A stretch of DNA of 15,813 bases from NCBI GenBank assembly GCA_002789465.1, contig PFTH01000153.1, positions 1 to 15,813 of the forward strand, read 5' to 3'. This document shows, piece by piece, positions 1 through 5,674 of the stretch. The notes beneath the pieces are model-generated. The model was not told the origin of the DNA. It made no database searches and worked only from the letters and a program-made list of their open reading frames with translations. The first letter of the stretch is position 1. Each line of letters opens with the position of its first letter. A program made the position numbers and the translations under genes. The stretch is from Candidatus Roizmanbacteria bacterium CG_4_9_14_0_8_um_filter_34_12. Lineage in GTDB: Bacteria; Patescibacteriota; Microgenomatia; UBA1406; GWC2-37-13.

Positions 1-188
1 TCTTTGACGCGGTTTAATAAATATTCCGGCACGCGAATTGATATTGATCTCGAGGTTGGCTTTAAATTTGGAAAACTAACTTCCTCTAAATCATCGACCT
101 CATAATATTTAGACAAATCAGTATTTGCCCAAAAATCCCTTTCTTCATCTTCCGTTTTAAATGATGGAAGTGTTAATTTTTTTTTCAT
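1..188 (-). CDS. brnA: CopG-family antitoxin (BrnA-like), 3' part outside window
   Basis: This is the antitoxin half of a type II toxin-antitoxin pair; 62 codons lie in the window and the C-terminus is lost at the left edge. The N-terminus has the layout I associate with the CopG-type antitoxin family that accompanies BrnT: a basic start (MKKKL), an acidic stretch with EEERDFW-type residues (EDEERDFW, residues 13-20), then NLKP (41-44) and the start of a ribbon-helix-helix strand, SISIRVPEYLL (48-58). That strand would bind DNA as a dimer. The start is fixed by a perfect AGGAGG nine bases upstream, the only strong Shine-Dalgarno seen near a gene here. The start lies inside the 3' end of the toxin gene (32-base overlap), so the two should be co-translated. 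By family knowledge the antitoxin neutralises BrnT and represses the shared promoter. Too short for the track, it was read by hand. Confidence 0.85.
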   Translation of the reverse strand, partial: MKKKLTLPSFKTEDEERDFWANTDLSKYYEVDDLEEVSFPNLKPTSRSISIRVPEYLLNRVK

Positions 189-468
189 ATAATAATTCCT
201 CCTTTCTATTTGTGTCTCTCGCGGAAATAATTCTAATCTTTTTTCTCCTTATTGTAAAAACCACAAATAATAATCTCCCTTGTTTTGTTTTTCCCATGAT
301 CCGAAACCTTTCTTCGTTGTTTGAATGGATGTGGTCTTTAAAAATAAATCTTTTTCTATCTATAAACGTTTCTTCTGCTTCCATTTCCATTACGTCGTGT
401 TTTGTCTTGTTTTTTCCAATATTCCCCTCCTCCCATTGAAACTCAACAGCCTCTTTATTAATCTTCAT
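157..468 (-). CDS. brnT: BrnT family toxin (RelE-like ribonuclease)
   Basis: A 103-residue BrnT-type toxin. By family knowledge BrnT is a RelE/ParE-fold ribonuclease that stops translation and is neutralised by a DNA-binding antitoxin encoded just downstream. Visible family marks are the N-terminal FQWEEGNIGKNKTKH (10-24; usually F.WD..K...N..KH), EERF.IMG (52-59), the strand GRLLFVVFT (64-72), the signature RIISAR (79-84) and the following R.E...YE (88-95). Length is normal for the family. The gene overlaps the antitoxin start by 32 bases. A promoter with TTGATA, 16 bases and TATAAT lies immediately upstream, so its mRNA should start only about five bases before the ATG; no Shine-Dalgarno is present. 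Identity is confident; activity is inferred. Confidence 0.88.
   Translation of the reverse strand: MKINKEAVEFQWEEGNIGKNKTKHDVMEMEAEETFIDRKRFIFKDHIHSNNEERFRIMGKTKQGRLLFVVFTIRRKKIRIISARDTNRKEELLYEKKINTSII
198..203 (-). promoter_or_regulatory. Strong Shine-Dalgarno (AGGAGG) of the antitoxin gene
   Basis: AGGAGG on the minus strand ends nine bases before the ATG at 188 and lies within the toxin coding sequence. It decides the antitoxin start. It stands out because most other genes here have no recognisable ribosome binding site. Confidence 0.85.
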
Positions 469-507
469 GTATATACTAGATTATACAATTTTATAATGAT
501 TTATCAA
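469..507 (-). promoter_or_regulatory. Promoter of the brnT-brnA operon, near-leaderless
   Basis: Minus-strand -35 TTGATA (502-507), a 16-base spacer and -10 TATAAT (480-485). Transcription would start near 473, about five bases from the ATG at 468. The 8-base palindrome GTATATAC (469-476) covers the predicted start site and is a candidate antitoxin operator; the operator role is inference. Confidence 0.7.
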
Positions 508-531
508 ATTAAGTCAGTAAAAAATATCAAT

Positions 532-1398
532 TTATTTTTTCACCGGAACTACGTTAACCTTTCCATTCCCTTCCAAATTCAATACATTCACCAGTTCTCC
601 GCTCGTCGGTAAAACAAATTTAGTGTTTTTTTCCAAGACAGTTGAGGCCACTTCCATCCGGCGCCAGGCTTGCGCTTTAGTGTCAAAATATTTATTTGCA
701 GCCATAGCAACTTTTTGAATTGCACTAGCCTCAGCATCGGCACGAAGGATTTTCGCCTGAGCATCTCCTTCAGCCCGTAAAATTTCTGCGGATTTCTTTC
801 CATCTGCCTCCAAAATCTGACTTTGTTTTATCCCTTCAGACTGTAAAATTGATGCCCGCTTTTCCCGTTCGGCTTTCATCTGCAAACTCATTGCTTGGGT
901 AATTTCTTGAGGGGGTTCGATCTTTTGCACCTCAACACGGGTTACTTTTACACCCCAGTTGTGAGTTACCTCATCCAACACATCTCGTAAATTAATGTTA
1001 ATCAAATCGCGGGCCACTAAAGTTTCATCAAGTAACTTGTCCCCCACCAAATTACGTAAATTAGTCTGTGCAAGAATCGTTGCTGCCATATCAAAGTCCT
1101 CAACTTCAAACTCTGCCTTCACCGGATCAATCACTTTATAATAAATTACCGCATCAACCGTTACTGTCACATTATCTTTTGTAATCACCTCTTGAGGATT
1201 GACTTGAATCACCTTTTCCCGTACATCAACCGTGATTAGACTTTCAACATATGGAAGAATCAAGTTTAATCCCGGTTCAGCAACCGACTTAAATTTTCCC
1301 AGACGCAACACCACCCCTTTTTCAAACTGATTAATAATCCGAACTGATTTGAACAAAGTCACTAAAGCCAAAATAACGAGAATTATAAGTAATGACAT
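532..1398 (-). CDS. SPFH/Band 7 membrane protein (stomatin/slipin-like)
   Basis: A 288-residue stomatin-like protein. It has one N-terminal membrane segment (about 2-16), then the SPFH/Band 7 domain: QFEKGVVLRLGKF (24-36), EPGLNLILPYVE (41-52) and VDVREKVIQV (57-66). A domain-end EPP (161-163) is followed by a long charged, Ala/Glu-rich helix (about 168-235), the oligomerising coiled coil of the family. Family knowledge: such proteins form ring or cage-like membrane microdomain scaffolds and often pair with NfeD, as here (94 bases upstream, same strand). The gap holds a repeat and no clear separate promoter, so co-transcription from the nfeD promoter is likely. The length fits QmcA/slipin proteins. 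No protease domain is present. The precise cellular role is unknown. Confidence 0.92.
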   Translation of the reverse strand: MSLLIILVILALVTLFKSVRIINQFEKGVVLRLGKFKSVAEPGLNLILPYVESLITVDVREKVIQVNPQEVITKDNVTVTVDAVIYYKVIDPVKAEFEVEDFDMAATILAQTNLRNLVGDKLLDETLVARDLININLRDVLDEVTHNWGVKVTRVEVQKIEPPQEITQAMSLQMKAEREKRASILQSEGIKQSQILEADGKKSAEILRAEGDAQAKILRADAEASAIQKVAMAANKYFDTKAQAWRRMEVASTVLEKNTKFVLPTSGELVNVLNLEGNGKVNVVPVKK

Positions 1399-1401
1399 AG
1401 G

Positions 1402-1500
1402 TTTAAATTACTAATTTTTAATTGGTCTAATTGACCTAAACAAATCCCAATTTGGTGCTTATTTAGGTTAATTAGAAATTAGATCAATTAGGTCAATTTA
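1402..1500. repeat. AATT-unit inverted-repeat element, copy A
   Basis: A spacer element between nfeD and the SPFH gene, made of degenerate 7-9 base units of the form AATTGACCT, AATTGATCT, AATTTCT, AATTAACCT. Bases 1463-1500 are the exact reverse complement of 3332-3369 (38 of 38). Bases 1412-1424 match the reverse complement of 3435-3447 (13 of 13). The opposite-facing arm and a short CCAA/TTGG centre (about 1447-1455) would let it fold into a long weak hairpin. The nfeD TGA (1493-1495) lies inside the element. Confidence 0.8.
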
Positions 1501-1915
1501 CTTTTAATGTCACACCCGATACTGACTCAATTGTCACTTCCTGTTCTGGAACAATTGTTTTATTGCTTTCTGCCCGCCAAACCTCACCCTCAAACTTCAC
1601 CTGTCCAGGATGATTGGGTTCTATTTTTTTAACAACCACTGCTTTTTTCCTAAACAATCGTTCTACATTAGTCTCTTTGGTATCAATTGATAGTTTTTGT
1701 TTAACAAAACGTCTTCCAACAATCAAATAAAGTAGTGTTAAAATGATTGTGCTTATTAAGGCAGTTGTAAATGAATTAAGAAGTGTCCCTAATCCTCCAG
1801 AGATTACAAAAATAACCCCAACCAAAAGAAGATCAAAACCCGTTACCGCGCCCATCAAAATTTCGAGCACCATTGCTCCAATTCCTATAATTATTAAAAT
1901 ATAGTTATTATCCAT
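1493..1915 (-). CDS. nfeD: NfeD-like membrane protein (short form)
   Basis: A 140-residue NfeD protein without the ClpP-like protease domain of long NfeD forms. Three hydrophobic segments (about 5-24, 27-44 and 48-67) are followed by a soluble C-terminal OB-fold (about 75-140) with the family signature GQVKFEGEVWRAES (104-117) and the late V.I..V.GV.L.V pattern. By family knowledge NfeD binds or modulates the neighbouring SPFH protein, and the two genes are adjacent here. The last codons and the TGA stop lie inside the repeated element that follows, so the final one or two residues (VN) may be repeat-encoded. The start has TAAAAT eight bases upstream and no Shine-Dalgarno, consistent with a leaderless mRNA. 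Divergent from the endonuclease gene with only 40 bases between the start codons. Confidence 0.9.
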   Translation of the reverse strand: MDNNYILIIIGIGAMVLEILMGAVTGFDLLLVGVIFVISGGLGTLLNSFTTALISTIILTLLYLIVGRRFVKQKLSIDTKETNVERLFRKKAVVVKKIEPNHPGQVKFEGEVWRAESNKTIVPEQEVTIESVSGVTLKVN

Positions 1916-1923
1916 ACGTCATT

Positions 1924-1929
1924 ATTTTA
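1924..1929 (-). promoter_or_regulatory. -10 box of the nfeD promoter (leaderless)
   Basis: TAAAAT on the minus strand, eight bases before the nfeD ATG. No good -35 was seen at normal spacing. It sits back to back with the -10 of the divergent endonuclease gene. Confidence 0.5.
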
Positions 1930-1940
1930 ACATAATTTTT

Positions 1941-1948
1941 GCTACAAT
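1941..1948 (+). promoter_or_regulatory. Extended -10 promoter of the endonuclease gene (leaderless)
   Basis: An extended -10 element, TG-C-TACAAT, starting at 1940-1941 with the hexamer at 1943-1948. The ATG at 1956 follows after seven bases, so the predicted RNA start is at or next to the A of ATG. No Shine-Dalgarno is present. Confidence 0.6.
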
Positions 1949-1955
1949 TGATTTC

Positions 1956-3344
1956 ATGCAAATTATTGCAGATCTGCATATTCATTCAAAATTTTCTCGT
2001 GCGGTTTCACCAAAAATGGACTTACCGGAAATTGCCTCTTGGGCTGATAAAAAAGGAATACAGTTGATGGGAACCGGAGACTGGACGCACCCGACTTGGT
2101 TTCAACATATAAAAAACACGCTTGAAGAAACAACGAGTGGAATTTATAAAATTAAAGGGAGGAATTACAATGCCCGTTTTTTATTATCCGTGGAAATTTC
2201 CAGTATTTATTCACATGGTGGGCAAGGAAGACGTATCCATAACTTGATATTTTCTCCATCAATCGCAACGTGTGAAAAAATCAATTTTGCACTCCAAAAA
2301 AGAAACTGCAATCTTCGCTCTGACGGACGACCGATTATTGGACTATCGTCAAAAGAACTACTTGAAGTGATTATGGAAATCGATGAGAAGTGTTTGTTAA
2401 TCCCCGCTCATATTTGGACACCATGGTTTGCGTTATTCGGTTCAAAATCAGGATTTACTTCAATAAAAGAATGTTTTGGTAATCTCGATAAATATATTTA
2501 CGGAGTGGAAACCGGCCTTTCCAGCGATCCAATCATGAACTGGCAGATTGCCGAACTTGATAACCGCTCAATTCTTTCATCGTCAGACGCACATTCCGGA
2601 CCGAAAATCGGCCGCGAAGCAACCGTCTTTGTCCCAACAATGAAACAATTTAACCCGCTTCGCCAAAGCTCCAACGAGGTAAACAATTTAACAATTAGTT
2701 TTACATACCAAGATATTGTTGACGCAATAAAACAAAATCCAAACGGTAAATTAAAAATTGGATATACGATTGAGTTTTTTCCAGAAGAAGGAAAATATCA
2801 CTGGTCTGGACATCGTGCGTGCAACATAAAATATACTCCTGATGATGTTGTGAAAAATGGGAAGACCTGTCCTGTTTGCCACCAAACACTAACAATTGGA
2901 GTAGAAAACCAAATTAGAGATAGGTCAACGCGAATAATTACAGTAGATAAGTTGCGGCTAATTAAAAACTCCGCAGGAATGACTTTTGTTTATGATCCGG
3001 AAAAAAAACGTCGACCATTTGTTTCCCTTGTCCCCCTTTTGGAAGTTTTAACTGAAATTAATGAGGGATCAGCTACTAAGGCTCTAGAAAAATATAATCG
3101 TTTAGTCAATATAGCTTCCGAGTTTGACATTCTATTACGTAAACCATGCGCGGAAATTAATACATTGGGTGGAGAGAAACTTGCACAAGCAATACAAATC
3201 ATCCGTAATCGCAAAGTTTATATTAATCCTGGTTATGATGGTGTATTTGGAACAGTAAAAATTTTCAATGAACCGGTTGATTCCAATAAAACTGAACTAA
3301 CGTCGGTAGAAGAAAAACAACCAACACTGTTTAAATTGACCTAA
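1956..3344 (+). CDS. Endonuclease Q (EndoQ)-type PHP-domain DNA repair nuclease
   Basis: A 462-residue protein of the EndoQ/TIGR00375 family. Family knowledge: EndoQ nicks DNA 5' of deaminated bases (uracil, hypoxanthine, xanthine) and abasic sites. The PHP metal site is visible: DLHIHS with H8 and H10, E80 in SVEISSIY, H95, H152 in LIPAHIWTPW, and D211/H213 in SSSDAHS. Family blocks FGSKSGF (161-167), VETGLSSDP.MNW (184-196), KIGREA (217-222), EFFPEEGKYH (273-282) and PGYDGVFGT (425-433) are intact. A small zinc finger has C289, C305 and C308 with nearby histidines. The very C-terminus reads QPTLF (455-459), matching the bacterial beta-clamp pattern QxxLF. The start is set by the adjacent extended -10. 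The last residues (KLT) and TAA stop fall inside the 38-bp repeat. Family identity is firm; substrate range is inferred. Confidence 0.9.
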   Translation: MQIIADLHIHSKFSRAVSPKMDLPEIASWADKKGIQLMGTGDWTHPTWFQHIKNTLEETTSGIYKIKGRNYNARFLLSVEISSIYSHGGQGRRIHNLIFSPSIATCEKINFALQKRNCNLRSDGRPIIGLSSKELLEVIMEIDEKCLLIPAHIWTPWFALFGSKSGFTSIKECFGNLDKYIYGVETGLSSDPIMNWQIAELDNRSILSSSDAHSGPKIGREATVFVPTMKQFNPLRQSSNEVNNLTISFTYQDIVDAIKQNPNGKLKIGYTIEFFPEEGKYHWSGHRACNIKYTPDDVVKNGKTCPVCHQTLTIGVENQIRDRSTRIITVDKLRLIKNSAGMTFVYDPEKKRRPFVSLVPLLEVLTEINEGSATKALEKYNRLVNIASEFDILLRKPCAEINTLGGEKLAQAIQIIRNRKVYINPGYDGVFGTVKIFNEPVDSNKTELTSVEEKQPTLFKLT

Positions 3345-3450
3345 TTGATCTAATTTCTAATTAACCTAATAAATTTCCAATAATTAATATCCAATTAAGA
3401 ATTGGGGCTTGATTAGAAATTAGGTTAATTAGAACAATTAAAAATTAATA
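3332..3450. repeat. AATT-unit inverted-repeat element, copy B
   Basis: It fills the space between the endonuclease and the polymerase/ligase gene. The left arm 3332-3369 is the exact reverse complement of 1463-1500. The centre has a CCAATT/AATTGG hairpin (3391-3396 with 3400-3405). The right arm (about 3411-3447) carries the same AATTAACCT/AATTTCT units in reverse orientation. The element begins inside the last codons of the upstream gene and ends a few bases before the downstream ATG, the same arrangement as copy A relative to its genes. Confidence 0.8.
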
Positions 3451-3453
3451 CTA

Positions 3454-4686
3454 ATGATTAATAATATAGTTATATTTATTTTTGTCTTCCTTCTTCCCAC
3501 CCAACTCGGACGACATTTCTTTTTTCCCTTTTCCTATCTTTCCGGAGTACGGATTGATTATTTAGCGCCAACTATTTGTCTAACTGATCTGTTTGTAATA
3601 ACACTAATTATTTTTCACTGGAAAACTATATTTAAGGCTTTGCAAAAACTTTATATTCCTTTTATTTTTTCTTTTTTATTTTTTATTTTAATTGCGATTA
3701 ATATTGCCCAATCATCAATTTGGCAAATCGCTCTTTATCGTTGGATTAAAGTTGTTGAATGGTTGATAGTATTTTATCTTTTTAAAAAGCTAATAAATCG
3801 AAGGTTGTTTTTGTTAATAGTCTATGCTTTTTTAGCTGGCGCGGTTTTCCAAACTATCCTTACGCTTCTTCAGTTTATCAACAATCACTCTTTACAAGGA
3901 GTTTTTTATTGGTTTGGCGAACGAGCAATAAATCTTTCGCTACCTGATATTGCCAAAGCCTCTTTTGGTGGAAATGAGTTTCTTCGACCTTATGGAACAT
4001 TCTCCCACCCCAATTCTATGGCGGGATTTTATCTTTTATTGTATTTTTGGGTTACAACCATAAAACTTCCGTCAAAAAAATGGTTTTTACCCCGTAACCA
4101 AACAAGTTCGAGGTTACAGGGTCTTCAACCTCTTTTGCAAATGTTTTGTAGTGTTTTGATTCTGTTATCGTTTTCAAAAATTACCATCATTACTTGGATT
4201 GTTTTAAATGGTATATATTTATTACAAAAAAATAGTTGGGTTTGCAAAATTTGTGTGTTAGCAAAAATAATCACTCCTTTGATTATTGGATATATTTTTA
4301 TTACCATTCAGTCTGATCCGCTTTCGTTACAAAAACGTTATGTCTTAATTAATAATGCAATTTCTATCTTTTTGAAACATCCATTGTTTGGTGTTGGCTT
4401 GGGAAATTATCTCGTAACACAAAATCAAATCACAAATCAGTTTAAGGAATACTTTCTCCAACCGGTTCACAATATTTTTCTCCTATGGTTGACCGAAACC
4501 GGCATTGCCATAACTTTTTTGGCAACCTGGCAGGTTGCCAAATTATGGCATAAATCTTTCGTTTGGATTATCCTGGTGATTTTTATCACAGGAATGTTTG
4601 ACCACTATTGGCTCACACTTCAACAAAACTGGCTATTGACGGCTGTAATATTTGGATTAATAATAAACAAATATGCAACAACGTAA
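3454..4686 (+). CDS. O-antigen ligase/polymerase-like membrane protein (Wzy_C/WaaL family)
   Basis: A 410-residue protein with about ten hydrophobic segments. It carries the marks of the Wzy/WaaL superfamily: RPYGTFSHPNSMAGF (178-192), HPLFGVGLGNY (309-319) and the VHN.FL..L.ETG motif (338-350), whose histidine H339 is the likely catalytic residue by family knowledge. The role is probably polymerising or transferring surface glycan units on the outer face of the membrane; ligase and polymerase cannot be told apart from sequence. It overlaps the acyltransferase by 14 bases, so the two form an operon. Two GC-richer hairpin repeats lie in frame at 4089-4122 and 4518-4542 (loop residues near 213-223 and a stretch near 355-363). 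No Shine-Dalgarno is seen. The start directly follows repeat copy B. Confidence 0.85.
   Translation: MINNIVIFIFVFLLPTQLGRHFFFPFSYLSGVRIDYLAPTICLTDLFVITLIIFHWKTIFKALQKLYIPFIFSFLFFILIAINIAQSSIWQIALYRWIKVVEWLIVFYLFKKLINRRLFLLIVYAFLAGAVFQTILTLLQFINNHSLQGVFYWFGERAINLSLPDIAKASFGGNEFLRPYGTFSHPNSMAGFYLLLYFWVTTIKLPSKKWFLPRNQTSSRLQGLQPLLQMFCSVLILLSFSKITIITWIVLNGIYLLQKNSWVCKICVLAKIITPLIIGYIFITIQSDPLSLQKRYVLINNAISIFLKHPLFGVGLGNYLVTQNQITNQFKEYFLQPVHNIFLLWLTETGIAITFLATWQVAKLWHKSFVWIILVIFITGMFDHYWLTLQQNWLLTAVIFGLIINKYATT
4089..4122. repeat. Intragenic palindromic repeat (GTAACC hairpin)
   Basis: Arms ACCCCGTAACC (4089-4099) and GGTTACAGGGT (4112-4122) pair at 10 of 11 positions around a 12-base loop. The element lies in frame inside the polymerase/ligase gene, in a hydrophilic loop. 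It looks like a mobile palindromic repeat tolerated in coding sequence; origin is inference. Confidence 0.6.
4518..4542. repeat. Intragenic palindromic repeat (GGCAACCT hairpin)
   Basis: A perfect 11-bp stem, TTTGGCAACCT (4518-4528) and AGGTTGCCAAA (4532-4542), with a 3-base loop GGC. It lies in frame near the C-terminal end of the polymerase/ligase gene and codes for residues around FLATWQVAK. Confidence 0.65.
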
Positions 4687-5653
4687 CCAAACCATTGACT
4701 CACTTCGCGGTCTTTCAATTATTGCAATGATTGCTATTCACACTTTCGTATTTTATTTGTCACAAAAAGGTTGGGTAGAATTTTCTTGGAATTGGTTGCA
4801 GTTTGCCGTTCCAATTTTTGTTTTTTGTTCAGCCTATATCTTTTGGCAAAAACCACTTTCTTTTGAACGGAGCGCTATTTTATCTCACATAAAAAAAAGA
4901 GTCATCCGCCTACTTATTCCCTACTATTTATTTTTGTTAGTTTTCTTACCAATAAACTTTATCAAAACCTCTAAAAATTTTAGCTTCACTTATATTTTTA
5001 AAAGTCTTACTCTCACTGGTGGAATAGATATTAACTGGTTGGTATTATTATTTTTTATGTTTATTTTTTTACAGATAATTATCGCCTACCTACTTAATAA
5101 TCATCGTAATTTTTTTTACTTATATATGATTATCGTATTTATTAGTACCATAATTCTTTTATTTATCAGACCAAAATTCGACTATAAATTAATTATGTGG
5201 CTACCTTGGTCACTGATCACAATTTTTGCGTATTATTTTGTTAGATTTGAGAAAAGTAAAAAGTGGCTTGTTGGAAGTGTCATCTTTACTGCAGCTTTAT
5301 TTGTTATTAGTTATCAGATATTAGTTATTGGGAATTATTCTCTAAGATTTTTTAGCAATAAATACCCACCAAATCTGTATATTTTGTCATATGGACTGCT
5401 ATCAATTGCACTGTTGTTTGTAATTTTTAAGTTTATAAACACTCGCTTTAAAACAATCACAAATATCTTAAGTTTTTATAGTCTTTATTCCTATGAAATA
5501 TTCTTTATTCAATACGTAATAATTTATCTACTAAACACCCATTTGAAAACCGTCAAATACTCCCCGTTTGGGTTTTTTGTTGTTGTTTTGTTAATTACCA
5601 CCCTTCTACAACTTGGATTAAACAAAGCCCGCTTTCACATATTACGATTTTAG
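4673..5653 (+). CDS. Acyltransferase family 3 membrane protein (OafA/NodX-like)
   Basis: A 326-residue integral membrane protein with about ten hydrophobic segments. It opens with the family signature RNQTIDSLRGLSIIAMIAIH (4-23), including D9, R12 and the conserved H23, followed by AVPIFVFCSAYIFW (45-58) and the basic RVIRLLIPYY (76-85). By family knowledge these enzymes move acetyl or other acyl groups onto exported sugars. It starts inside the 3' end of the polymerase/ligase gene (14-base overlap), so both probably act on the same surface polysaccharide. The gene is unusually A+T-rich, as is common for membrane genes here. It ends in an A+T palindrome shared with the convergent SpoIID-like gene. 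Substrate is unknown. Confidence 0.87.
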   Translation: MQQRNQTIDSLRGLSIIAMIAIHTFVFYLSQKGWVEFSWNWLQFAVPIFVFCSAYIFWQKPLSFERSAILSHIKKRVIRLLIPYYLFLLVFLPINFIKTSKNFSFTYIFKSLTLTGGIDINWLVLLFFMFIFLQIIIAYLLNNHRNFFYLYMIIVFISTIILLFIRPKFDYKLIMWLPWSLITIFAYYFVRFEKSKKWLVGSVIFTAALFVISYQILVIGNYSLRFFSNKYPPNLYILSYGLLSIALLFVIFKFINTRFKTITNILSFYSLYSYEIFFIQYVIIYLLNTHLKTVKYSPFGFFVVVLLITTLLQLGLNKARFHILRF

Positions 5654-5670
5654 TTAATTAATTAACTAAA
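5649..5670. terminator. Possible bidirectional terminator between convergent genes
   Basis: A perfect 22-base palindrome, TTTAGTTAATT then AATTAACTAAA, covers the acyltransferase TAG and ends four bases before the stop of the convergent gene. It has no G+C-rich stem or long T tract, so strength is doubtful; position and symmetry are the only support. Confidence 0.35.
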
Positions 5671-5674
5671 GTAG

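Noticed and set aside
325..612. Plus-strand open frames across the toxin and SPFH region
   Set aside because: They are antisense to genes with clear family matches and show no family features of their own.
588..803. Minus-strand frame of 71 codons inside the SPFH gene
   Set aside because: It is the shifted frame of the coiled-coil part of the SPFH gene and has no independent support.
1399..3450. The two AATT-unit elements as a transposon with ends around EndoQ
   Set aside because: They could be read as inverted repeats flanking nfeD and EndoQ, but there is no transposase or target duplication, and each element is itself a complete inverted repeat.
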